The notes under the pieces were generated by a model, which worked only from the letters and a program-made list of their open reading frames with translations, did not search any database and had not been told where the DNA came from. A stretch of DNA of 64,000 nucleotides. Source: Eutypa lata. Lineage: Eukaryota; Ascomycota; Sordariomycetes; Xylariales; Diatrypaceae. Position 1 is the stretch's first letter; each line of letters opens with the position of its first letter. The position numbers were made by a program, and so were the translations under genes. Location of the stretch: assembly GCA_022661535.1 (NCBI GenBank), contig JAKULF010000007.1, forward strand, positions 2,914,001 to 2,978,000. Direction: 5' to 3'. Below are positions 37,783-48,592 of this stretch, one piece after another.

Positions 37783-40230
37783 ATGCACCTGCGAGGCTTG
37801 CGAAAATTACCAAACAAGAAAAAGGAGTCTCGTCGAGCCATCTTTGAGGAAATCTGTTGCGCCATATTGTTGGAGGAGAGTCAGGACATGAGTGATTTGA
37901 AAGCGTCAACGGGAAACCTTGACCAAACTGAAAGGTTCAAAGAATACAGGATAATCTCGGAAGAGGAATCGGTCCAGCTTTCAAAAGTTAAGGACAGCGA
38001 GTCCATCGCCCTAAAACAGGACTCTTCAAAGGGCTGTCAATATCTACCGGCAAGCAGCGCTCAGCTTCGGAATATGGGTGGTCTAGGGAAAGCAGGAAAC
38101 CCTCAGGATCACACTAGCTGTAAGGCACCTCTCCTTGGGCCAGACACTGCCAGTGAAAATAGAACAACAAGCAACAATGAAATCCCAGAACAGCTACACA
38201 TGGAATCAGAAGAAATTCGTTGCCAAGCGTTTGAGTACCTCAGCGAGGGAGGATTTGACGACGCTCAAGTCTTACTTAAGAGAACACAGTCTATATACAA
38301 CTCGTTGAACCCCTCTGATCCTAGAGTTCAGGAGCTGCAAATTCATAGAGCACATGTCATGGTATGCATGGCAAGATACGACAAGGCAATTGAATTGCTA
38401 AACACCATTAAGCTTCTTACGGAGCATATTGAGAGGGAGCGGTTGGTTGTCCTTGCCATGGTACATGTATGTAAAGGAGATTACGGGACCGCCCTTCATG
38501 ACCTTGGTAAATTATTGTTTGGTACCAAGACCGACGAGATCCAGGACATTAACGATGCTCGAATAGACTTCACTACTTACCGGCTTCTAGCTCTTTGCTA
38601 CGCTAGGCTCGGAAAGTATAATGAAGCTTTCAACGAATGTACACGAGCTTCTAAGGTCATTATACAGGTCGAGAGAAACGAGACTCAACGAAGAGACCAG
38701 ATTCAAGACATTAGTGTTATGGCTGATGCATCGAATACCGTATCCACCTGGAAAGGAATCTTGGGATTAACTACAGCTGCAATTCATATGCTCTTTGGGG
38801 ATCTAAGAAAAGCATTAGAAGAAGCCAGTTGTGCACATAAGAACCTTGTGGGGATTTTAAGCTTTGGCAATATCCAGACTCTGGAAGCCCTGAGTACATT
38901 GTGCAAGCTGATGGCCTATACTTCTCCAATGGAGGCAGAAAGCTTCTGCATGGATTCATTGCGCCAGATGACTAGGATATTAGGCAACGGACATCCTATG
39001 ACATTGGAGATACTTCACGCTGTAGTCCACATATTACTCTACCAGGCGCGATTTCCTGAAGCTGTTGAAACTACAAAGGGTGTTTGTCAGGGGAATGATG
39101 GGTTCCTGGATGAGAACCATCCAGTCATGTTGCAATCTTATTCTCAATTAGCTAAGGCTTACCAGTCAGTCGGAAATTACCAGGATGCGGAACGAGTGGC
39201 GACACAAGTCGTTAGATATTCCCAAAGTAAATGGGGTCACGATCACCCACTCACCCTTCGTTACAAAACAGAGCTTGCCTACATACATTTCCACTTGGGG
39301 AAATTATCTATGGCTAGAGATGAAGTGATGCGGGTGGTTGTCGTCCAACAGTTATTCTTTAGTATAGAAACGGAAAGAGCCAGAACTCCGGAGACAATTG
39401 GAACGGGACTGAGCAGAGAGGGAAACGCGCAGACTATTCGAGGCGTCCTCAGCAGGATACACCATGGGACAGAGTATTTTCGAGCATATGCGGACATACT
39501 ATTCTCGTTGGAGGTATTCGCGAAAATTGAGTCTACAAGCGCTGATCCAGATGCTGGGCTTGTCCTTCAGATTCTCCAGACAATCTACCTGCGCCGTAGC
39601 CAGGACCTCGGAAAAAACCACCCCTTGACATTGACGGCCGAATTTGAAGTCGGATTAGCCAACCGCGAGTATGGCGGCGACCTGGAGGAAGCAGAAGCAC
39701 TGTTCGCCTTGGTCTACAAGACCCGACAGGAAATCCTAGGGGGCAGTCATCCAGAGACTCTAACGGCCAGGCAAGAACAACTGCTCACATTGTTCGCACT
39801 AGGGAAAGCTACGCCAGATTTAGAAGCCCTACGAGCTATATTATATCTGCAAGAGCTGGGTCTAGACAAACGTCATCCCATAGCCTTACGAGCCCTGATG
39901 GCCGTGTTTGGAGTCCAGCTAATCATGGGAAGCGAAGCCTCACATGTGACGGCTGGAGAGATCTTCAAAAGGCTACGACACCCAGAAATCCGTAAGCAGA
40001 GATTTGTAGAGTCGCTTGCGATGGAGGAGCAGATTGGTATACTTTATGAGGGTCTGCTCTCTGATGACCCGGGTCTTACGGAGCACTGCCGGATGGTCTG
40101 GAGCAGTATTATACGTGCGGTTAACGAGGCGAAGGTAGAAGACGATTTGAAGGGAGTACTTGATGATTTTAAGGACCGCGCACAAACAAGACTGCAGCTG
40201 AACGGAAACCCGGATGATCCGTCTACTTGA
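37783..40230 (+). CDS. Large tetratricopeptide (kinesin-light-chain-like TPR) protein, 815 aa
   Basis: A single uninterrupted exon. The first 145 residues are polar and low in complexity, so translation may start at 37783 or at a later Met such as 37888. From about residue 145 the chain is built of 40-42-residue helical repeats with the marks of TPR_10/TPR_12 units. Examples are GNGHPMTLEILHAVVHILL, DENHPVMLQSYSQLAKAYQS, GHDHPLTLRYKTELAYIHFH, GKNHPLTLTAEFEVGLANRE and GGSHPETLTARQEQLLTLFA. Such repeats usually form the C-terminal ligand-sensing part of fungal NB-ARC/NACHT-TPR proteins, but no nucleotide-binding domain is present here. It may be a free-standing TPR scaffold or a remnant of an NLR-like protein. 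Confidence 0.8.
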   Translation: MHLRGLRKLPNKKKESRRAIFEEICCAILLEESQDMSDLKASTGNLDQTERFKEYRIISEEESVQLSKVKDSESIALKQDSSKGCQYLPASSAQLRNMGGLGKAGNPQDHTSCKAPLLGPDTASENRTTSNNEIPEQLHMESEEIRCQAFEYLSEGGFDDAQVLLKRTQSIYNSLNPSDPRVQELQIHRAHVMVCMARYDKAIELLNTIKLLTEHIERERLVVLAMVHVCKGDYGTALHDLGKLLFGTKTDEIQDINDARIDFTTYRLLALCYARLGKYNEAFNECTRASKVIIQVERNETQRRDQIQDISVMADASNTVSTWKGILGLTTAAIHMLFGDLRKALEEASCAHKNLVGILSFGNIQTLEALSTLCKLMAYTSPMEAESFCMDSLRQMTRILGNGHPMTLEILHAVVHILLYQARFPEAVETTKGVCQGNDGFLDENHPVMLQSYSQLAKAYQSVGNYQDAERVATQVVRYSQSKWGHDHPLTLRYKTELAYIHFHLGKLSMARDEVMRVVVVQQLFFSIETERARTPETIGTGLSREGNAQTIRGVLSRIHHGTEYFRAYADILFSLEVFAKIESTSADPDAGLVLQILQTIYLRRSQDLGKNHPLTLTAEFEVGLANREYGGDLEEAEALFALVYKTRQEILGGSHPETLTARQEQLLTLFALGKATPDLEALRAILYLQELGLDKRHPIALRALMAVFGVQLIMGSEASHVTAGEIFKRLRHPEIRKQRFVESLAMEEQIGILYEGLLSDDPGLTEHCRMVWSSIIRAVNEAKVEDDLKGVLDDFKDRAQTRLQLNGNPDDPST

Positions 40231-42566
40231 CTATAGACATGGCGTACCCAATTGCTTTTCATTGAGCACACATTTCAATTTGCTGGACAGGGAACACGAT
40301 CTAGACATCCTATGATGGATAGGATTGAACTTTTCATTCATAGTTTTATGTAACATGCCGTCTTAAACCACATTATGTGTATATACGTATAATTTTATGT
40401 TTTCGTATTTATTGGTAGTTTAAGTTGTTAAAAGCTGTAACAAGGATGTGAAGGCTTGGAACTAAGGTTCTATTCAACTAATAATTTTCTTTAGTCTTAA
40501 GGTCCATGAAGTCTTTTTTTTGGTTTTATACAACCAGGCTGGCAAGTTATTACACAAAATGCACAGCGTATCCACGAATTTGTATTTACAAATTAACCAA
40601 CGTATAAAAATCAACCTTTCTGTAAAATGATTTATATGCAATGCATTGCATTTAAAATTATCCACGGTATTTATCATAAATACAAAATATAACTTAATAA
40701 TTCATTGTTAATAAATATTATATATTTATATAATATCATTAATAAATAAATAATTTATTATATCGTTATAGCTTAAATACGGAAAAGAAATTTATATTAA
40801 ATAATTTAAATAATTTAAGTAATTTGTATAAGACATTTATAGGTTACGATAACTTTATTTTAACTTTTATCACCCCCCTTAGCACCTATGCAACATACCA
40901 AAATCCCGATGCACGGTATCTATTAAAATGCACGGCAACGCATCAAATCTAGGATGCCGGTGCATCATAAGTTACGCAACGCACATAGCCGGCTCGTGCA
41001 GTGCATTACGTGACTTGCCAGCCTGTATACGACTTGTAGGGTCATCTACTATATATATACAAAATAAAGGTACGTATTTGTAATATCCTATTGCCGTCCT
41101 AGCCGTTAATAATAGCTGTTGGCCTTTATTAAGCATTTATGCATTCCGTTAATGGTTGTATGACCTCTAAATATTGAAGTGTTGGTATCCTTATGCATTT
41201 TTGCTGCTGCTGTTTTGCAGCTAATATACCTGGATCCATTCCCCGTGTGACAAAAGCCCTCACTTGATTTAAAAGCGGCTATAAAGAAGTTATTAGTCTG
41301 GATTAGTCATTACCCAGCTTGCCTGCCTTCTATATGCCGCTCTAGTATAATAGACAGTCGCTTTTTCTCATAGTTCAAATGTGGAAGCACATCGAGCTTT
41401 CACTGCGTAGTTGTTGATAAGATATGCGGATCCTATTCGTGGATATAGTGGTATAAGTTTCTGAAGCGACAGTACCGCATGTTCTAATCAGTTAATCAAC
41501 ACTGACCGCGAAGGCCAAGAAATTGGCAATAAATCCGAAGCGACATCGTTCCGGTCTTGCTCTGCAAGGGGAGTTGATCGACGGGGTAATTGCACTCACT
41601 CACATGCATTCAAAATCACGCTCAAATTGAGGAAATGATGAAGAAACATGTTAGACATGTCGTAATAGTTACGACTTGCCTTCATTGCATGAACCGAATT
41701 TGATGCTGTGTAATTGGTGATTGGAGAAGAGGTAGAAAGATCAAGGGGTTTCGTATTTCGGAGAATATTATTTGCCTTCCGGCTACGTGATCCCAGCCCG
41801 GGCCCCCCTTGGACATGGCCGGGGGCAGCTCAGGCTAACCTCCACAACGCCAAGAATCACGATCTCCTCCCCCAGCGGTCTATCCCGCACGAGAATGCTT
41901 AACTAAAGCTTACGTGGGACGGGAAAATTCCAAGTTTGGAAGACACGGAGAACAAACGCGCGAAGCAATCGACGGTGTTTGGGTTTGTTTCTCCCAAGCC
42001 TATGCAGAAGTGAGGGGATGCTGGGATCCGGGCATTAACAATCAAGCTGTCAAGGTGCGGTAGCCTGCGGAGACTGGCGTGCGATGTCTCATTTGGCAGG
42101 TGAGCCCGCCCATTCCTGGCACTTAACGCCGAATTCCCCATCCTCGGCGGTCTGGGCAGCGCACCTTCTCCGGCGTGATAGTATCTGGCTTTCCAGACTT
42201 CCAAAGCTGCTTCCTCCTACGGCAGTACCAAGGTCTTAATTGAGGGTATGCTATTGAACTATATGTCTTGGGCGCCAGGGTCACGGTGGATGACGTTGGA
42301 ACCGTTGTTGTGTTGTACATGCGAAGGAACTCTAAAAAAGAAACCGGCTTTCCCCAGGGGAAAGGACGCCAGGAGGTGTTTTGGACTTTCCCTTACTTAT
42401 CTACGTCACGGTCCTTCTCTGTGAAATTAGAAACGGTGCTGTGTTGCGGATGTAGCAGCAAACTAGCTTTCTTTAATAAATTATTATAAGAACTATTGCC
42501 CCTACCCTCAAGTTTGCTGTGTTTTATTAACTCAGCATCATTAGTTAGACGTGCTGTATTGTGAGG
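40231..42566. other. Intergenic DNA with an AT-rich relic
   Basis: 2.3 kb without a credible gene. The centre is an AT-rich block (listed separately). To its right (about 40880-41060) TGCACGG-type words recur, which may be decayed repeat sequence. 41700-42300 is more GC-rich but has no convincing frame. Confidence 0.5.
40630..40870. repeat. AT-rich block, probable RIP-degraded repeat
   Basis: About 240 bases consist almost only of A and T (TTAATAAATA, AATAATTTAAATAATTTAAG), in sharp contrast with the flanks. In filamentous ascomycetes such blocks usually come from transposons mutated by RIP. No coding remnant or terminal repeat is visible. Confidence 0.55.
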
Positions 42567-44180
42567 ATGTTAGGTCACGCAGTTTTCGGTATTGCGGTTG
42601 CGGGTCTACTGCCGGGTGCCCTCGCGCAGGAATGCACCCCTCTGACTCCGGTGGCCGAGCCGGTAGTAGCTGATGGCTACGAGGTTCGCGTGCTCCTGAA
42701 CGACCTAGAGTACCCGCGCCACCTCGTCGTCGACAGCGAGGGCAACCTGCTGGTCGCGCAGCAGGGAGGCGTCGGCGTCAGCCGGGTTATCCTCGAGGAG
42801 ACGGCGGAGGGAGAGGTCTGCGCCACGTTGAGTGAGGTGCTTATCCCGGACGCGGCGGTAAGGATGCCTCCCTACCTAGATATTCACTGAACAACGCATA
42901 GCAAGAAAATAAGCAACGATGAAGAACTCGTTTCGCTGACTTATGAAACTAAAAAGCTAAACCACGGCATCGCTCTGACGCCCGACGGCACCACGCTCTT
43001 CGTGTCCAAGCTCGCGAGCGTCGACGCGTACCCCTACGACGCGTTGGCCGGGACCGTGGGTGAGAAGAAGACCGTCATCAGCGGCATGTCGAACGCCGTG
43101 CACATCACGCGGTCGCTCCTCGTCCCCTCGACGGCGCCCGACCTGCTCTACGTCACGCGGGGTTCCGACGGGAACATCGATAACGCGACGACTGATACCG
43201 CGACCGCGCGGAGCATCCTGAAGGCGTTCAACGTCACTGAGATCCTCGCAGAGCCCGTCGACTACGCGGCCGGTGGCGAGATCATCGGCTGGGGCCTGCG
43301 GAACTCGGTCGGGCTTGGCGAGGACCCTTCGACGGGCGGTATCGTAAGTGCACTTACCGCTCCACTAGTACCTATGACCATCCCATCACGGTCTAAAAAA
43401 TTGTTTGAACTCCCATCTAACTAACTGTGACAATTACCTGCGCGCCAACAGTGGACGGTCGAGAACTCAGCAGACGAGGTGCACCGCAGCGGCGTAGACC
43501 TGCACAACGAGAACCCGGCGGAGGAGCTGAACTACCACGGGGTAGCGGGGGACACGGCGAATGAGCTCCTGGGCGCCAACTACGGCTACCCGGTGTGCTT
43601 CGCGGCGTGGGGGACGGCCGACATCCCCGAGGGCGACGGCATCACCGTGGGCTCGCAGTTCGGCGGCGTCGACGGCACGCCCTACGACGAAGTAGCGCCG
43701 TCGGCGGGCTCCCTGGCCGAGGTCGACGAGTTCTGCCGCGCCGAGCGCCAGGGTCCCCGCCTCGTCTTCCACTCCCACACCGCGCCGCTGGACGTTAGGT
43801 TCAAGGGGGACGGGAGCGCCGCTTTTGTTGCGTTCCATGGTAGCTGGTGAGTGATTCAATTCATCGTGATTCCTGCAAACCTTTTTCTTTCTCTCTCTCT
43901 CTCTCTCCCTCTCTTAACGTAAAGCTAATACAACCCCACCCCCAACAGGAACCGCAGCCCGCCCGATGGATACCGTCTGGGCAGAATCGAATTCAGCAAC
44001 GGGCAGCCCGTAGCTGAGGTAGAGGATACCGAGGCCGTCAACTACATCATAAAGAACCAGGACAACGCCCAGTGCCCTACTAACTGCTTCCGACCGGTCG
44101 GGCTTGCGTTCGACTCGCAGGGTAGGCTTTTCATGACGAGTGATAGCACTGGGGAGCTGTTCGTGATTACCGGTGCTTAG
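42567..44180 (+). CDS. Secreted PQQ-dependent sugar/sorbosone dehydrogenase-like protein (AA12 type), 434 aa
   Basis: Four exons, 42567-42857, 42957-43343, 43452-43846 and 43949-44180, join in phase. Residues 1-20 form a signal peptide ending ALAQ. The rest is a six-bladed propeller with family hallmarks: EYPRHLVVDSEGNLLVAQ, LNHGIALTPDGTTLFVS, WGLRNSVGL, ANELLGANYGYPVCF, SHTAPLDVRF, AFHGSWNRSPPDGYR (across the last splice) and RPVGLAFDSQGRLF. These match fungal extracellular quinoproteins that oxidise sugars with pyrroloquinoline quinone and pass electrons to oxidative enzymes. The first intron seems to use an AAG acceptor, chosen because it restores PDAALNHGIAL. An alternative acceptor would insert about 18 residues. 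Exons are very GC-rich. Confidence 0.88.
43889..43914 (+). repeat. CT microsatellite in the third intron of the quinoprotein gene
   Basis: Roughly ten CT units just upstream of the CAACAG acceptor of the third intron. It serves as, or extends, the polypyrimidine tract. Confidence 0.75.
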
Positions 44181-44973
44181 GCACGGTATTGGCATGGCGG
44201 TAGTAGGCGATTGGAATACCCACCTAACTAGATAGTTGGCCCCGTACAGTTCGTTGCTCGTCGGGTCTGCGATTTGGACATTCACCCAGACAGCATCGCT
44301 GTAGTAGCTAGTACCATACCTACATACTCATTAGTTAGGCTTTTACGAAATGAATAACTTGTAACCCGCTCTGTCTGAACCTCATCTGCATCCTGTGAAG
44401 GGGGATATGCTTTTCGATGGAAACTCAATGGTGACCAATAATATGAATGAAAATCTTTGAAGTTGTGGGACAACAAGTAAACATTTGCGAGCCCCGATGG
44501 TAGTTCGGAAATATTTACCATTTTACACTTATAATCCCGAATGCACGTGACGGCTACCTACCAAGAAGCCGGACTTAGCGAATGGTTCTTTGCGGCCCTT
44601 TCAAACCTAACCATCTAACTTCGGCTTTTTCATCCAACTTCTTCCACGACTTGGGAATATCGAGGGACAATGTTAGGCGGTTGTGTGGACGACCGTGCAG
44701 GAAACATGCATGGACTTAGGATATGAAGGCACTGTTGGGCCGATGGAGCTTGAGCTTGTAAGGCTGAAAGTGCGGAGCGGAATTATCAGGAGGCATGGAA
44801 ACACCAGAGAAGTCGATACTTGAGAGTGAATAATAATGGGTTTAAGACTTGCTACTGCCAAGTATAAATTCTCTGAAATTGTCTCCTCGATAATACAGAT
44901 CATCTCTACATGAGCCCTACCTGAAGTAGATTCCCTTGTACGGGGCTTCGAATTTTAAAGACCGCCCCTAGTG
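44181..44973. other. Intergenic spacer between two dehydrogenase genes
   Basis: 790 bases holding the 3' end of the quinoprotein gene and the promoter of the alcohol dehydrogenase gene. No other structure was noted. Confidence 0.5.
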
Positions 44974-46074
44974 ATGACAAACACGATGATGGCCTTACCA
45001 AAATTAATGCGTGCCGCCCAAGTCGTGGCATTCAACGAGCCATACCAGATCCGCGAAGTCCCCGTGCCGTCGGAACTGCAGCCCCACGACGTCCTGATCA
45101 AAGTTGCCGTGGCGTCCAACTGCCACACCGACTTCAACGTCATCAGGGGCAACTGGAACACCAAGCTGCCCTGCACGGGCTCCCACGAAGGGGCAGGGAC
45201 CATTGTTGCCATTGGATCCGCCATATCGCACTTGGCGATCGGCGACCGCGTCATGGGAGGCATGCTCGTGCATCCCTGCGGGACTTGCCATGACTGCACC
45301 GGCCCGGAGACCAACCGTCAGTATTGCGCCAAGATGGAGGGCTACAACGGTGTGACGGCTGATGGCTTCTACGCCGAGTACGTGCGCACGGACGGAAATC
45401 ACACGGTCAAACTGCCCGATCAGATCGGGTTCGTAGATGCGAGCCCTCTGGCTTGCGCGGGACGGACCGTCTGGAGAGCCATTCTGCAGACAGAACTCGG
45501 CGAGGGCCAGACGCTGGCCATAATCGGCAGCGGGGGCGGTCTGGGGCATCTGGCGATCCAGTTTGCGAAGGGGAGGGGCCTGAATGTGATCGGAATCGAC
45601 ATTCGGGACGAAGGACTGGAAATCTCAAGACAGAGCGACGCTGACTGGGTGGTTGATGCAAGGGATGGCAAGCACGCTGTCGTCAAGATGGTGCAGGCTG
45701 TGACTGGGGGCAATGGAGCTGATAGCACGATGACTCTTTCCTTCGCGAGAGACTCGACAGCTCTAGCCTGCGCCGTCACCAGAATGCACGGTACTGTGAT
45801 CCAGGTAGCCGAGCCAGACGTTGTTGAGATCCCGCCGGACGAGCTGGTGTTCAGAGATATCAGGATCCGGAGCACGTTGATCGCGTCAGGGGAAGAGTCA
45901 AAGGATATGCTCGACTTCGTTGCCAAGAATGGTATTCATGTCAAGACGAACTTATTCTATGGCCTGGATGGTATATTTGACCTAGTTAGAGAGGCACATA
46001 CTTCGAAGATGACGGGGAAAGCATGTTTGGTCATTGATGAAGACCTGGTTAAGGCTGACGAGGTTATTGGGTAG
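44974..46074 (+). CDS. Zinc-dependent alcohol dehydrogenase (medium-chain), 366 aa
   Basis: An intron-less gene. I use the ATG at 44974 rather than the preceding GTG. Catalytic zinc ligands are Cys50 (SNCHTD), His71-Glu72 (GSHEGAG) and Cys161 (PLACAG). Structural zinc ligands are Cys102, Cys105, Cys108 and Cys118 (CGTCHDCTGPETNRQYC), with an unusually long gap before the last. The Rossmann nucleotide-binding loop is GSGGGLG at 185-191, and Asp in IGIDIR after the second strand suggests NAD(H). The protein is cytosolic and oxidises or reduces small alcohols and aldehydes. It resembles yeast-type ADH1 and related fungal enzymes. Same strand as, and 0.8 kb after, the quinoprotein gene. Confidence 0.93.
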   Translation: MTNTMMALPKLMRAAQVVAFNEPYQIREVPVPSELQPHDVLIKVAVASNCHTDFNVIRGNWNTKLPCTGSHEGAGTIVAIGSAISHLAIGDRVMGGMLVHPCGTCHDCTGPETNRQYCAKMEGYNGVTADGFYAEYVRTDGNHTVKLPDQIGFVDASPLACAGRTVWRAILQTELGEGQTLAIIGSGGGLGHLAIQFAKGRGLNVIGIDIRDEGLEISRQSDADWVVDARDGKHAVVKMVQAVTGGNGADSTMTLSFARDSTALACAVTRMHGTVIQVAEPDVVEIPPDELVFRDIRIRSTLIASGEESKDMLDFVAKNGIHVKTNLFYGLDGIFDLVREAHTSKMTGKACLVIDEDLVKADEVIG

Positions 46075-47394
46075 ATATTGTTCACACCTACTTCTTAGCA
46101 TTAGTACTTTAGGTATGTATGTACATATGTAGGGTTTCCCTCGGGCATATTGATAGATCTAAGGAACCTGTCTAGATAAGTGTAGTCAAGAAGACAAGGT
46201 TCTGGGTTCAAACTATAGATACCATATGGCTCTTGAGTTATACTTTCATTTAATATGTTCTACGACGGACGGCTTCGAGCATAATAGTAATGGAACAGTC
46301 TAACCCGGACAGCCTAGCAACCCGAGCAAACAACATCGTCGGCGCTCGGTATCCAACTATGGGATATGAATTTGGAGTTCTATTTGTGCGACAGGACGAT
46401 TGGTCTTTATTGGGAAAACGCGTCAGAAAGAATAAAAAAAGACACCTTACGAATACCCTTGCGCAGCTGGTGGCTGCAGAATGCGTAGGTGCATTGTGGC
46501 TTATTCTTTAAGCGCTGCAGCCTGCAGGCAGGGATCGTTAATCGAAGCCCGTTGCCGGGCCAAATGCAAGTCATCCAAACCCTATCGATCAGGGCGGGGC
46601 AACGGATCTTATCGCACCTTGTGCAGCAACTGTGACAGGGATCCCTCCGGCAGCAGACAGGCAGGCAGGGTCCCGGCCAACCAGGAAATACTTGGAAGAT
46701 GAGACAAGTTGACAAAAAAAAGCAGGTTGTAACATTGGGAGAGAGAAATTATATGTTTATCTAGTTAGGTCATATATAGGAACAAGAAGAATGCTGCGAA
46801 CACCACATTCATGTTTTCCAAATCGCAAACCTATGATTTTATATCCCTTCATCGCAATCGTTAAATAAGTTTCACTGGCATCTGACAGTCACGTAAGTAG
46901 CGTCGAGGCTAGACTAGCCAAAAGCTTAAAGACATTGGATGAATGAGGTCATAGGTGATCGCATCGAAAACTTTACGTACAACACCACTTTGGAGAATCC
47001 ACTTTCCACATCTGCCGATTGAATCTCGAGCATCATCGATTGACAGCGAGGAAAGATATCAGACGGTTCTATTGTATTTTTCAAAGGGGAGAAAAAAATC
47101 ATACCATCTCCCCCCTTTTATCATCCATAACAACAAGATTGGCATTAACGTTAGAACTCAGAGCTAATAACTGTGCTGTACCCCTGGTAGAACACCCTTA
47201 CGTTCATCCGATTTCAAGAAGGGGCGCGCCGCGCAGTTCACCACCAACCAATACGATTATCACGTCACACGATCTATAGCTACAGAACAGCTTTTCCCCC
47301 TTTTCAAACGACATTTCACGATCTACATCGTTAAGGGAGAAAATAAAAACCCCCTCCGCAAGCTGAACACAGACCAGTGGGTCTATCATTCAAC
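46075..47394. other. Intergenic DNA upstream of the MARVEL gene
   Basis: 1.3 kb. A 73-codon frame (46290-46511) and its antisense lack any recognisable domain. The last 350 bases are AC/CT-rich and probably form the promoter and leader of the MARVEL gene. Confidence 0.5.
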
Positions 47395-48014
47395 ATGGAG
47401 TTCGTCAAGTCGATTCTCCGCCTCGTCCAGCTCCTCTGGGTGCTTCTCGCGACCGCGCTGATCGGCAACGTCATCGCGACCAATGGCGGGAACGTCGCGA
47501 ACTCGGCGCTCCACTTCACCATGTTCGTGTGCGCCCTCAGCTGGCTCGCCGTGCTCTACGGCCTCGCCTCGCACTTCGTCTCCGCCATCGCCTTCCCCAT
47601 CGTCGCGCTGGCACTCGACTCGCTTTCCACGATATTTACGTTCATTGCTGCCGTCGTGCTGGCCGCGAAGCTCACTGCCGTCAATTGCAATAACCTGGTA
47701 AGTCGTGACGCCCGTTGCAAATATTCCATATTCCAGTGCCCACATCCGTTCCCCCCTTGTTTTTCTCTTCGATTAACTTTTGGTTTTACCTAAACTGACA
47801 CACAATCTCTTTCTAGGACGGCAAGGATGATGGCTACATCGCTTTCGGTTCCTCCAACGACGAGAAGAGGTGCCGCGAGATTCAAGCCAGCGACGTCTTC
47901 CTGTGGTTCCTGTTCGCCACCTTCGCCGCTACTCTGTTCTTCGTCGTCAAGGAGTTTCGATACGGAGGCGGTTCCATTCGCAGAGGTCCGAATATGTCCC
48001 AGATCGGCGTCTAA
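47395..48014 (+). CDS. MARVEL-domain membrane protein (Nce102-like), 166 aa
   Basis: Two exons, 47395-47697 and 47817-48014, with a 119-nt intron (GTAAGT...CTAG), phase 0. Four membrane spans are visible, near residues 8-28, 40-58, 62-92 (one or two helices including PIVALALDSLSTIFTFIAAV) and 127-146 (DVFLWFLFATFAATLFFVV). The short N-terminus and the pair Cys98/Cys120 around the third loop match fungal MARVEL proteins of the Nce102/Fhn1 group, which organise eisosome and plasma-membrane microdomains. The C-terminus is short and basic. Assignment to Nce102 itself is not certain, since several paralogues exist in Pezizomycotina. Confidence 0.85.
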
Positions 48015-48592
48015 GGAACTGATGCGAATGAAGGTTTACCGAGGTTCTCACTACATTTTGAATCTGGTATTCTGTATGAGAGATGTACATGACGGCTGGG
48101 ATCCGCTACGATGGGATGGGACAGGAAAGGAGGAATGCCCCCTGTATGGATGGTGTCACGGTTATTATACCCTAGGTAGGATGGGATGAAGGGGTACCTG
48201 GCGTTGGTTAGGGTTGTTGGAGTTTTATTTTTCGTCGTAGGGTGCGTTTTATAGGGTACGGTTTAGAGTCGGGGAGTATGGATACGAGCAGCTTCACTTG
48301 TTTGATTTGCGTATTCATACATTTAATAAGTGAAAACTATACAGTACAAAACAGAAGACTCAATTTCTTACAAGGGACCTTGCGTTCCAACCTAAACACC
48401 TATCTCATACCATACACCATCCGTGGCCGAATGAAACAAGAACCCCATTGTAGACAAAGTAATTACCGTAGTCCAACACATAATATCAAGCCTCTCCTTC
48501 CTGCAAATGCTAGCATTTCCTGTGCAAAATCGTCCTGTTCTTTCGTTCCGGTTTCTCCCACTGCAAGAATAATCTTCTCCCGATGGGTTGTA
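48015..48592. other. Convergent 3' spacer
   Basis: 580 bases between the stop codons of the MARVEL (+) and BTB (-) genes. Open frames here are accidental or antisense to the BTB gene. Confidence 0.55.

Noticed and set aside
46195..46225. GGGTTCAAACT resembling a tRNA T-arm / B-box
   Set aside because: No A-box or cloverleaf could be drawn upstream, so it is a chance match.
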